The notes below the pieces were generated by a model, which was not told the origin of the DNA, ran no database searches, and was given only the letters and a program-made list of their open reading frames with translations. Both the position numbers and the translations under genes were made by a program. From a bacterium (GTDB lineage: Bacteria > Patescibacteriota > Minisyncoccia > Minisyncoccales > JAGMAB01): a DNA stretch of 7,797 nt. Numbering within the stretch: position 1 is the stretch's first letter; each line of letters starts with the position of its first letter. The stretch is taken from positions 1 to 7,797 of the forward strand of contig DAOWKS010000038.1 of the NCBI GenBank assembly GCA_030643665.1, written 5' to 3'. Shown one piece after another: positions 1 through 6,277 of this stretch.

Positions 1-9
1 GCGCCCGGT

Positions 10-219
10 TTACACTTGTCTTGTGCACTGGGCTAATTCTTCACTTAAAATTTTGACTGCTTCTTTGTGTTCTTCTATTGTTTTGGATAGTTGTTGAGGG
101 CTAATGTTCAACTCGTTGTATTTTGTAAAAGAACCATTGTTTGCGACTCCACTCTCTTCAAGCCACTTTTTAATTTCAGTCAGAATCCAATGAAGATGAA
201 TCATTTTTTTCTTCAACAT
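10..219 (-). CDS. Small hypothetical protein, 69 aa, divergent from leuS
   Basis: I do not recognise this protein. It is short and mostly helical in character. The N-terminal part is basic and aromatic (MLKKKMIHLHW, then a second Trp near residue 19). A Gly/Asn-rich turn lies around residues 24-32, and a Glu/Lys-rich, probably amphipathic C-terminal helix spans about residues 40-65. There is no signal peptide, no membrane segment and only one Cys, near the end. I treat it as real rather than a chance ORF because a good SD site (AGAAGGA, + strand 227-233) sits 7 nt before the ATG at 219, with a sigma70-like promoter just upstream. An in-frame Met at residue 6 is a less likely start because it is farther from the SD. 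The gene uses more G/C-ending codons than leuS. It may be a small regulator or an accessory-gene product; nothing supports a specific function. Confidence 0.6.
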   Translation of the reverse strand: MLKKKMIHLHWILTEIKKWLEESGVANNGSFTKYNELNISPQQLSKTIEEHKEAVKILSEELAQCTRQV

Positions 220-226
220 TTTTCAT

Positions 227-233
227 TCCTTCT
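227..233 (-). promoter_or_regulatory. Shine-Dalgarno site of the 69-aa gene
   Basis: On the minus strand this reads AGAAGGA, 7 nt before the ATG at 219. It decides the start of the small gene and contrasts with leuS, glmS and both oxidoreductase genes, which have no comparable site. Confidence 0.6.
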
Positions 234-239
234 TTTATT

Positions 240-268
240 GTTATAACACTTCTTTTTATTTTAAGCAA
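240..268 (-). promoter_or_regulatory. Sigma70-like promoter of the 69-aa gene
   Basis: On the minus strand a -35 box TTGCTT (+ strand 263-268) is followed by a 17-bp A-rich spacer and a -10 box TATAAC (240-245, 5 of 6 matches to TATAAT). The predicted transcript start is near 233, so the leader would be about 14 nt and would just include the SD site. The boxes and spacing are read directly; activity is inferred. Confidence 0.5.
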
Positions 269-283
269 GTTAAATATGTCGGG

Positions 284-312
284 TTGAATAAAGCCGATTT
301 TTTTTATATGAT
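284..312 (+). promoter_or_regulatory. Sigma70-like promoter of leuS
   Basis: The -35 box TTGAAT (284-289) is followed by exactly 17 bp and the -10 box TATGAT (307-312, 5 of 6 matches). An overlapping TATATG (305-310) is a weaker alternative with a 15-bp spacer. Transcription would start near 319, only about 5 nt before the leuS ATG at 324, giving an almost leaderless mRNA with no room for an SD site. It is divergent from, and does not overlap, the promoter of the 69-aa gene. Confidence 0.45.
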
Positions 313-323
313 TAAGCTATATT

Positions 324-2756
324 ATGGAAAAATATAATCCTCAAAAGATAGAATTAAAAAGGCAGAGAATTTGGCAGAAAATCGGAATATTTGAAGCTAA
401 AGATAAATCCAAAAAGAGAAAGTTTTATTGCTTGGATATGTTTCCTTATCCTTCAGCTTATGGATTACACGTAGGCCATTTGAAAGGTTATACTTTTTCC
501 GATGTTATCGCCAAAAAGAGAAGAATGGAGGGATTTGAAGTTTTACATCCGATGGGTTGGGATGCTTTTGGTTTGCCGGCGGAAAATTTCGCCATTAAAA
601 CCGGGATTCACCCGGCTTTGACTACTAAAAAAGCAATTGCCAACATTAAAAAACAACTTATTTCAGCCGGTTTTGGCTATGATTGGCAAAGGGAAATTAG
701 AACTTCCGACCCGGAATATTATCGCTGGACTCAATGGATGTTTTTGAAGCTTTATCAGGCCGGCTTAGCTTATAGAAAAGAGGCGGCAGTAAATTTTTGT
801 CCTTCCTGTAAAACTGTTTTAGCTAATGAACAGGTTATTGACGGGCGTTGCGAACGTTGTTCATTTCTGATTGAGAAAAAATATTTAAATCAATGGTTCT
901 TTAAAATTACTGATTATGCTGAAAAATTACTCTCGGATTTAGATAAAATTGACTGGCCAAAAAAAATTAAAACAATCCAGAGAAATTGGATTGGAAAATC
1001 AGAAGGGACGGAAATTAAGTTTAGAATCCAAAATACAAAATTCAGCGTTCCAGTTTTTACTACCAGAACAGATACTTTATTTGGATGCACTTATGTAGTG
1101 ATTGCTCCCGAACACCCGATTATTCAGAATTTAAAATCTCAAATCACAAATTTCAAAGAAGTTGAAAAATACATAGAAAAAGCGAAAAAGAAAACTGAAA
1201 CTGAAAGATTAACTGAAGACAAAGAGAAAACTGGGATAGAATTAAAGGGTATAAAAGTAATAAACCCGGTGAATAATCAGCCCGTACCAATTTTTATAGC
1301 CGATTATGTGTTAAAAGAATATGGCACCGGCGCCATTATGGCCGTACCGGCTCATGATCAAAGAGATTTTGGTTTTGCTAAAAAGTATAATTTGCCAATA
1401 AAACAAGTTATTAAACCAGATATTCTGGGATTTCAGCAATCCAACAATTCAACAATTAAACAAGCTTTTGAAGAAGATGGAATTTTGATAAATTCTAAAA
1501 TTTTTTCTGGATTAAAATCAGTTCAGGCAAAAAAAGAGATTACAAAATATTTAGAGAAAAGAAATTTGGCCAAAAAATCAATTTGTTATAAATTTAGGGA
1601 TTGGCTTATTTCCAGACAAAGGTACTGGGGAGTTCCTATTCCTATTGTTTACTGTTCAAAATGCGGCGAGGTTTTGGTCAAAGAAAAAAATCTGCCGGTT
1701 GTCCTTCCCAAAATTAAAGATTTTCGGCCTACCGGCCAAGGAAAATCTCCTTTGTCTAAATCAAAAAAATTTATTGAAACAAAATGTCCCCGATGCGGTT
1801 CTTTGGCTCAAAGAGAGACCGATACAATGGATACTTTTGTTTGTTCTTCCTGGTATTTTTTAAGATATACCGACCCTAAAAATAAAACCAAATTCGCTTC
1901 TGAAAAGAAAATAAAAAATTGGCTGCCTGTGAATTTATATGTCGGCGGAGCAGAGCATGCCGTAATGCATTTATTATATGTCAGATTTTTTGCCAAAGTT
2001 TTGAAAAATTTAGGATATATTGATTTTGCCGAGCCATTTTCCAAGCTGTTTAATCAAGGAATTATCTATCACAGCGGAGCAAAAATGTCTAAATCAAAAG
2101 GTAATGTAGTTACGCCTGACTATATCATTAAAAAGTTTGGAGCTGATACAATGCGGCTTTACGAACTTTTTATGGGTCCGGCTGACAGGGCTGTTGAGTG
2201 GTCGGATAAAGGAGTGGTAGGCTGTTATAGATTTCTTGAAAAAGTTTGGCAACTGCTTCAAAAAACAAAAAACAAAGAGCAAAAAACAGAGAATAGTAAT
2301 TTAGAAAAATTGGTTAATCAAACAATTAAAAAAGTGACAGAGGATATTGAGAATTTCAAGTTTAATACGGCAATTTCTCAATTAATGATTTTAGTTAATG
2401 AAATGGAAAAACAGAATCAGTTACCAGCTACCAGTTACCAATTATTATTAAAATTACTGGCGCCAATGGCTCCTCATATTACTGAGGAATTATGGTTCCG
2501 ATTAGGCCATAAAAAATCAATTTTTGAAGAATCTTGGCCTAAATATGACCCAAAATTAGTTAAAGAAGAAAAAATAACTTTAGTAATTCAAATCAATGGG
2601 AAAGTCCGTGATAAAGTAGAAGTTGAGGCAGCTCTTACCGAAGAACAAGCGAAAAAATTGACATTAACAAGAGAAAAGGTTAAGAAGTGGATACAAGGGA
2701 AAAAAATTAAAAAAATTGTATTTATTAAAGGAAAATTAATTAATATAGTAATATAA
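324..2756 (+). CDS. leuS: Leucyl-tRNA synthetase, bacterial type, 810 aa
   Basis: Cytoplasmic class I synthetase that joins leucine to tRNA-Leu using ATP. The HIGH motif is HVGH (residues 49-52) and the KMSKS loop is 587-591. A zinc module has CPSC (159-162) and CERC (176-179). The editing (CP1) domain shows the threonine-rich TTRTDT motif (246-251) and the conserved editing Asp in AHDQRDFG (Asp345). A second Cys pair set, CSKC (444-447) and CPRC (488-491), lies after the editing domain. The C-terminal tRNA-binding domain is intact (IQINGKVRDKVEV from 755, ending KLINIVI). The large leucine-specific insertion that E. coli carries before KMSKS is absent, as I recall for Bacillus-type enzymes. 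Length is normal for the family. The ATG at 324 fits the usual N-terminus; there is no SD site. Five loops carry short tandem-word repeats, listed separately. Confidence 0.97.
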   Translation: MEKYNPQKIELKRQRIWQKIGIFEAKDKSKKRKFYCLDMFPYPSAYGLHVGHLKGYTFSDVIAKKRRMEGFEVLHPMGWDAFGLPAENFAIKTGIHPALTTKKAIANIKKQLISAGFGYDWQREIRTSDPEYYRWTQWMFLKLYQAGLAYRKEAAVNFCPSCKTVLANEQVIDGRCERCSFLIEKKYLNQWFFKITDYAEKLLSDLDKIDWPKKIKTIQRNWIGKSEGTEIKFRIQNTKFSVPVFTTRTDTLFGCTYVVIAPEHPIIQNLKSQITNFKEVEKYIEKAKKKTETERLTEDKEKTGIELKGIKVINPVNNQPVPIFIADYVLKEYGTGAIMAVPAHDQRDFGFAKKYNLPIKQVIKPDILGFQQSNNSTIKQAFEEDGILINSKIFSGLKSVQAKKEITKYLEKRNLAKKSICYKFRDWLISRQRYWGVPIPIVYCSKCGEVLVKEKNLPVVLPKIKDFRPTGQGKSPLSKSKKFIETKCPRCGSLAQRETDTMDTFVCSSWYFLRYTDPKNKTKFASEKKIKNWLPVNLYVGGAEHAVMHLLYVRFFAKVLKNLGYIDFAEPFSKLFNQGIIYHSGAKMSKSKGNVVTPDYIIKKFGADTMRLYELFMGPADRAVEWSDKGVVGCYRFLEKVWQLLQKTKNKEQKTENSNLEKLVNQTIKKVTEDIENFKFNTAISQLMILVNEMEKQNQLPATSYQLLLKLLAPMAPHITEELWFRLGHKKSIFEESWPKYDPKLVKEEKITLVIQINGKVRDKVEVEAALTEEQAKKLTLTREKVKKWIQGKKIKKIVFIKGKLINIVI
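1022..1049 (+). repeat. Degenerate heptamer tract 1, inside leuS
   Basis: Period-7 words TAGAATC, CAAAATA, CAAAATT, CAGCGTT; only the middle two are close copies. It encodes about RIQNTKFS (residues 234-241), a beta-hairpin loop just before the threonine-rich editing motif. This is the weakest tract of the set. Confidence 0.4.
1131..1158 (+). repeat. Degenerate heptamer tract 2, inside leuS
   Basis: Four consecutive 7-bp words: TTAAAAT, CTCAAAT, CACAAAT, TTCAAAG. It encodes about LKSQITNFK (residues 270-278) in a surface loop of the editing domain, after the APEHP motif. Confidence 0.5.
1432..1463 (+). repeat. Octamer tandem tract, inside leuS
   Basis: Four consecutive 8-bp words: TTCAGCAA, TCCAACAA, TTCAACAA, TTAAACAA. 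It encodes QQSNNSTIKQ (residues 371-380), a polar stretch unlike its surroundings, at the end of the editing domain before EDGILINS. Confidence 0.6.
2259..2293 (+). repeat. Heptamer tandem tract 3, inside leuS
   Basis: Five 7-bp words in a row: CAAAAAA, CAAAAAA, CAAAGAG, CAAAAAA, CAGAGAA. It encodes QKTKNKEQKTE (residues 646-656), a charged low-complexity linker between helices of the anticodon-binding domain. Confidence 0.65.
2418..2438 (+). repeat. Heptamer tandem tract 4, inside leuS
   Basis: Three 7-bp words, CAGTTAC, CAGCTAC, CAGTTAC, with one base differing in the middle copy. Three heptamers make 21 bp, seven codons, so the whole block is frame-neutral. It encodes QLPATSY (residues 699-705) in a linker of the anticodon-binding domain. 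Confidence 0.7.
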
Positions 2757-2769
2757 TTCTTCATTTTAA

Positions 2770-2790
2770 TTAAAAATTAAAAATTAAAAA
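2770..2790 (+). repeat. Perfect heptamer triplet in the leuS-glmS gap
   Basis: Three perfect copies of TTAAAAA (2770-2776, 2777-2783, 2784-2790), followed by TTTT, fill about half of the 45-bp gap before glmS. No SD site is visible between the repeat and the glmS ATG; the nearest purine-rich bases are CAAGAAT. The tract could be an unstructured AU-rich leader or simply the same word repeat seen inside leuS. Confidence 0.7.
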
Positions 2791-2801
2791 TTTTCAAGAA
2801 T

Positions 2802-4610
2802 ATGTGCGGCATAATTGGCTACATCGGTAAAAAAAATGCAATCCAGATTTTAATTAACGGACTTCATAGAGAGATCTATCGCGGGTATGATTCCAGCGGA
2901 ATCGTTGTTTTTGGAAAAAATGAGCCAATTTGTATAAAAGCAGTGGGGAAAATAGAAAACTTAGAAAAAAAACTTAATAGCCAATCTATTGAAGGAAATT
3001 TAGGATTAGGACATTGTCGCTGGGCGACCCACGGCGAAGTTACAGAAGCAAACGCTCATCCCCATTTTGATTGCCAGAAAAATATTTTTTTAGTTCATAA
3101 TGGAATTATTGAAAATTATAAAGAACTGAAAAAGAAATTAGAAAAAGAAGGCCATCAATTTAATAGCGATACAGATACAGAAGTACTTACTCATTTAGTT
3201 GAAAAATATTTTCAAGGAAATTTAGAAGAAGCAGTGAGAAAGGCATTACGAGAAGTTAGAGGAACTTATGGAATTGCGGTAATTTCTAAAAAGGACCCTC
3301 AGAAAATTGTTGCGGCCAAGCTTAGTTCACCTCTGATTTTAGGAATTAATAAAGATGAATTTTTAATTGCTTCTGATCCATCGGCCATAATTACTCATAC
3401 CAGACAGGTGATTAATTTAGATGATAATGAAATTGCGGTGCTCAAGCCTGATAATTTTTTTATTTTAAGAGAAAAACCCTTAACTCAAATTGAATGGACT
3501 CCGGGAGACGAGAAAAAAGGAGGCTATCCACATTTTATGCTAAAAGAAATAATGGAAGAACCTGAAGCAATTGAAAATGCCATTAAAGGAAGATTAATGA
3601 TTGAGGAAGGTTCGGTAAAATTAGGAGGATTTGATGAAATTCAAGAAAGATTAAGAAAAATTAATAAATTAATTTTGGTTGCTTGCGGAACAGCGAGTTA
3701 TAGCGCGAGAATTGGAAAATATATGTTAGAAGAATATGCCGGAATTCCCACTGAAGTTGATGTTGGTTCAGAATTTCGCTACAGAAAACCAATAGTTGAT
3801 AAAAATACGGCTGTTATCTTTATTTCTCAATCAGGAGAAACCGCTGATACTTTGGCATCTCTGCAAGAAATGAAAAAGAAGGAAATTTTAACATTGGGAG
3901 TTACAAATGTTGTTGGTTCTACTCAGGCAAGAGAAACTAATGCCGGAGTTTATACAAGGTCAGGTTCAGAAATAGCGGTAGCTTCTTCTAAAGCATTTAT
4001 TGGGCAATTAGCAACTTTAGCTATGTTGACGGTATATTTAGGGAGGCAAAGAGATATGGCTTTAATAATGGGAAAGAGAATTGTTTCTGAACTTTCAGGA
4101 TTACCTGATATTGCTAAAGAGGTTTTAAAATCAGCTTCAGAAATTAAAGAATTAGCGGAGAAATATAAGGATTTTAAAAATTTCTGGTTTATTGGCAGGA
4201 AATATAATTCTCCCATTGCTTCAGAAGGAGCTCTAAAACTAAAAGAACTTTCTTATTTACATGCTGAAGGTATTGGAGGAGGTGAATTAAAACATGGCCA
4301 TTTAGCTTTAATTGATGAGAGTTTTCCAACTATTGCTATTTGTCCTTCCGACTCGGTTTATGAAAAGATGGTTTCAAACATTGAAGAGATAAAAGCAAGA
4401 AAAGGACCGGTAATTGCTTTAGCTACTAAAAATAATAAAGAAATAAAGAATTTAGTTGATGATGTAATTTATATTCCCAAAACTTTGGAGATGCTAACTC
4501 CAATTTTAGCCACCATTCCTTTACATCTTTTTAGTTATTATATGGCGGTTTTACTTAAGAATGATGTAGATAAGCCCCGCAATTTGGCGAAAAGTGTTAC
4601 CGTAGAGTAA
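2802..4610 (+). CDS. glmS: Glutamine-fructose-6-phosphate aminotransferase (isomerizing), 602 aa
   Basis: Cytoplasmic enzyme that makes glucosamine-6-phosphate from fructose-6-phosphate and glutamine, the entry to UDP-GlcNAc and hence peptidoglycan and surface sugars. The N-terminal glutaminase domain begins MCGIIGYIG; Cys2 becomes the nucleophile after Met removal, which fixes the start. Further glutaminase motifs are YRGYDSSG (26-33), HCRWATHG (71-78), HNGIIENY (99-106) and SDTDTE (122-127). The first SIS domain carries ACGTASYSA (294-302) and ISQSGETADT (341-350). The second has SEGALKLKELSYLHAEG (474-490), and the C-terminus is KPRNLAKSVTVE with the conserved Lys597. Length is normal. One oddity is KHGHLALI (497-504), where E. 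coli has KHGPLALI. There is no SD site. No glmS ribozyme is possible in the 45-bp upstream gap. The next gene starts 4 bp after the stop. Confidence 0.97.
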   Translation: MCGIIGYIGKKNAIQILINGLHREIYRGYDSSGIVVFGKNEPICIKAVGKIENLEKKLNSQSIEGNLGLGHCRWATHGEVTEANAHPHFDCQKNIFLVHNGIIENYKELKKKLEKEGHQFNSDTDTEVLTHLVEKYFQGNLEEAVRKALREVRGTYGIAVISKKDPQKIVAAKLSSPLILGINKDEFLIASDPSAIITHTRQVINLDDNEIAVLKPDNFFILREKPLTQIEWTPGDEKKGGYPHFMLKEIMEEPEAIENAIKGRLMIEEGSVKLGGFDEIQERLRKINKLILVACGTASYSARIGKYMLEEYAGIPTEVDVGSEFRYRKPIVDKNTAVIFISQSGETADTLASLQEMKKKEILTLGVTNVVGSTQARETNAGVYTRSGSEIAVASSKAFIGQLATLAMLTVYLGRQRDMALIMGKRIVSELSGLPDIAKEVLKSASEIKELAEKYKDFKNFWFIGRKYNSPIASEGALKLKELSYLHAEGIGGGELKHGHLALIDESFPTIAICPSDSVYEKMVSNIEEIKARKGPVIALATKNNKEIKNLVDDVIYIPKTLEMLTPILATIPLHLFSYYMAVLLKNDVDKPRNLAKSVTVE

Positions 4611-4614
4611 AAAT

Positions 4615-6273
4615 ATGTCAAATGATTATTCCATTTTAATAGGGGGCGAAGCCGGACAGGGTTCAAGAAAAGCCGGTTTGATTATTGCCAAATTATTTAA
4701 CAAATTGGGCTATCGGATTTTTATTTATGATGATTATCAGTCTTTAATCAGGGGTGGCCATAATTTTTCCCAAATTAGAGCTTCAGAAAAAGAAGTTTTA
4801 TCTCACCGGGAAAAAATAGATTTTCTTTTAGCTTTAGATGAAAATACCATAAAAAAACATAAAGATAATTTAGACAAGGAGGGAGTGATTATTTACAACA
4901 GCGATAGAATTCAATCAGACCAAGGTATTGGCATGCCGATTGATAAAATTACCAAAGAATTAGGCGGTATTCCCATAATGGCAAATACAGCTTTAGTTGC
5001 CGGGTTTGGAAAGATTGTCGGGATAGATTGGAATGTGATAGAAGATGTTTTGAAAAAAGAAATTAATAAAGGAATTGACTTAAATCTAAAAATAGCTAAA
5101 AAGGCCTATCAAGATACAGAAAATCGTATTAAAATTGAGAAAATTAAACAGGAGCCAATGCCTCTTGTTACCGGAAACGAAGCCATTGCTTTGGGAGCGG
5201 TTAAAGCAGGTTTGGATATGTATTTTGCTTATCCAATGACGCCGGCCAGCGGTTTGCTTCATTATTTAGCTCGTTATCAAAAAGATTTTAAAATTGCTGT
5301 TTGTCAGTTGGAAAATGAAATCTCGGTAATAAATACAGCTATTGGCAGCGCTTATGCCGGAGCCAGGGCTATGGTTGGCACATCCGGCGGCGGTTTTGCT
5401 TTAATGACCGAGGCATTGAGTTTGGCCGCGCAAAGCGAAACGCCAATAGTAATCGTAGAAAGCCAAAGACCCGGTCCGGCTACCGGAGTTCCTACTTATA
5501 CAGGTCAGGCAGATTTACTCTTTAGTTTGTTTGCCGGTCACGGTGATTTTTTAAGATTTGTTATTGCGCCGGGCGATGCTGATGAATGCTTTTTCTGGGC
5601 CGGGGAAATTTTAAATCTTTCTTGGAAATATCAAACTCCGTCTATTTTATTGGTTGATAAACAAATTTCTGAAAGCACTTTTTGCCTTTCCAGAGATGTT
5701 TTAGACAAAGTAAAATATGAACCTCCTTTATTTTGGAATGGTCAAGGAGATTATAAAAGATACAAAGATACAAAAGACGGTATTTCGCCTTTAGCTTTTC
5801 CCGGGCAAGAAAATGTAGTTTCTAAGGCAACAAGTTATGAGCATGATGAATTTGGCATTACTATTGAGGAAGATGAACAAGCCATAAAAGTGATGCAGGA
5901 TAAACGATTAAGAAAATTTCAAAAAATGAGAGAAGAAATGGAAAAACTGGAAGCGGTTAAAATTTACGGAAACAAAAATTCAGACCAAGCGATTATTGTC
6001 TGGGGTTCAACAAAGGGTCCGGCAAAAGAAGTAGCAGAAAAATTAAAAATTAAAATGATTCAGATAGTTGTTATTCAACCATTTCCGGAAAAGCAAATAA
6101 AAGAGGCCTTAAAAGGAGTGAATAAAATAATTTCCATAGAAACAAATGCTTTGGGCCAGATGGAAAAAGTTTTAAATTGTTATGGAATAAAACCGGATAA
6201 TAGAATTTTGAAATATGATTCAAGGCCGTTTTTACCGGAAGAAATAGAAGAAGAATTAAACAAAATTTTGTAA
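4615..6273 (+). CDS. 2-oxoacid:ferredoxin oxidoreductase, fused gamma-alpha subunit, 552 aa
   Basis: Together with the next gene this forms an enzyme that converts a 2-oxoacid and CoA to acyl-CoA and CO2, passing electrons to ferredoxin. Residues 1 to about 175 are the gamma domain: it starts with the glycine-rich GGEAGQGS (10-17) and has SLIRGGHN (43-50). Residues about 185-370 are the alpha (pyrimidine-binding) domain, with AYPMTPAS (205-212), the ENE motif (233-235) and GTSGGGFALM (255-264). Residues about 455-552 form the C-terminal transketolase-like domain. This gamma-alpha fusion of 550-620 aa is a common bacterial arrangement (korA-like). The motifs do not identify the substrate as 2-oxoglutarate, pyruvate or a branched-chain oxoacid, so I give no symbol. 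No SD is seen; the start is 4 bp after glmS, suggesting translational coupling. Residues 473-479 carry a short heptamer tract. Confidence 0.92.
   Translation: MSNDYSILIGGEAGQGSRKAGLIIAKLFNKLGYRIFIYDDYQSLIRGGHNFSQIRASEKEVLSHREKIDFLLALDENTIKKHKDNLDKEGVIIYNSDRIQSDQGIGMPIDKITKELGGIPIMANTALVAGFGKIVGIDWNVIEDVLKKEINKGIDLNLKIAKKAYQDTENRIKIEKIKQEPMPLVTGNEAIALGAVKAGLDMYFAYPMTPASGLLHYLARYQKDFKIAVCQLENEISVINTAIGSAYAGARAMVGTSGGGFALMTEALSLAAQSETPIVIVESQRPGPATGVPTYTGQADLLFSLFAGHGDFLRFVIAPGDADECFFWAGEILNLSWKYQTPSILLVDKQISESTFCLSRDVLDKVKYEPPLFWNGQGDYKRYKDTKDGISPLAFPGQENVVSKATSYEHDEFGITIEEDEQAIKVMQDKRLRKFQKMREEMEKLEAVKIYGNKNSDQAIIVWGSTKGPAKEVAEKLKIKMIQIVVIQPFPEKQIKEALKGVNKIISIETNALGQMEKVLNCYGIKPDNRILKYDSRPFLPEEIEEELNKIL
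6038..6055 (+). repeat. Short heptamer tract inside the oxidoreductase alpha gene
   Basis: Two perfect AAAAATT words (6038-6044, 6045-6051) and a partial third (AAAA). The word is a rotation of the TTAAAAA triplet in the glmS leader. It encodes EKLKIK (residues 475-480) at the start of the C-terminal domain. In an AT-rich Lys/Ile-rich gene this may be chance. Confidence 0.35.
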
Positions 6274-6277
6274 GTTT

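Noticed and set aside
1645..1863. 72-aa ORF on + strand inside leuS
   Set aside because: It lies in another frame of a clearly coding, motif-complete leuS, and its product has no domain features or start signals.
1808..2282. Two minus-strand ORFs (78 and 62 aa) antisense to leuS
   Set aside because: They mirror conserved leuS sequence, including the KMSKS region. Low-complexity Phe/Ser/Leu products are typical antisense shadows of AT-rich genes.
2700..2717. Repeat of A-rich words near the leuS 3' end
   Set aside because: This encodes the conserved KKIKKI motif of the LeuRS C-terminal domain, so protein conservation explains it.
2752..2757. Perfect TATAAT overlapping the leuS stop, as a possible glmS promoter
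   Set aside because: No -35-like box lies 15-19 bp upstream, and such hexamers are expected by chance in this AT-rich stretch. An internal promoter is not excluded.
2757..2801. glmS ribozyme or other riboswitch before glmS
   Set aside because: The gap is only 45 bp and almost pure A/T repeat, too short and simple for the ribozyme fold.
3950..4216. 88-aa minus-strand ORF antisense to glmS
   Set aside because: It is a shadow of the SIS-domain coding region, with no SD or independent support.
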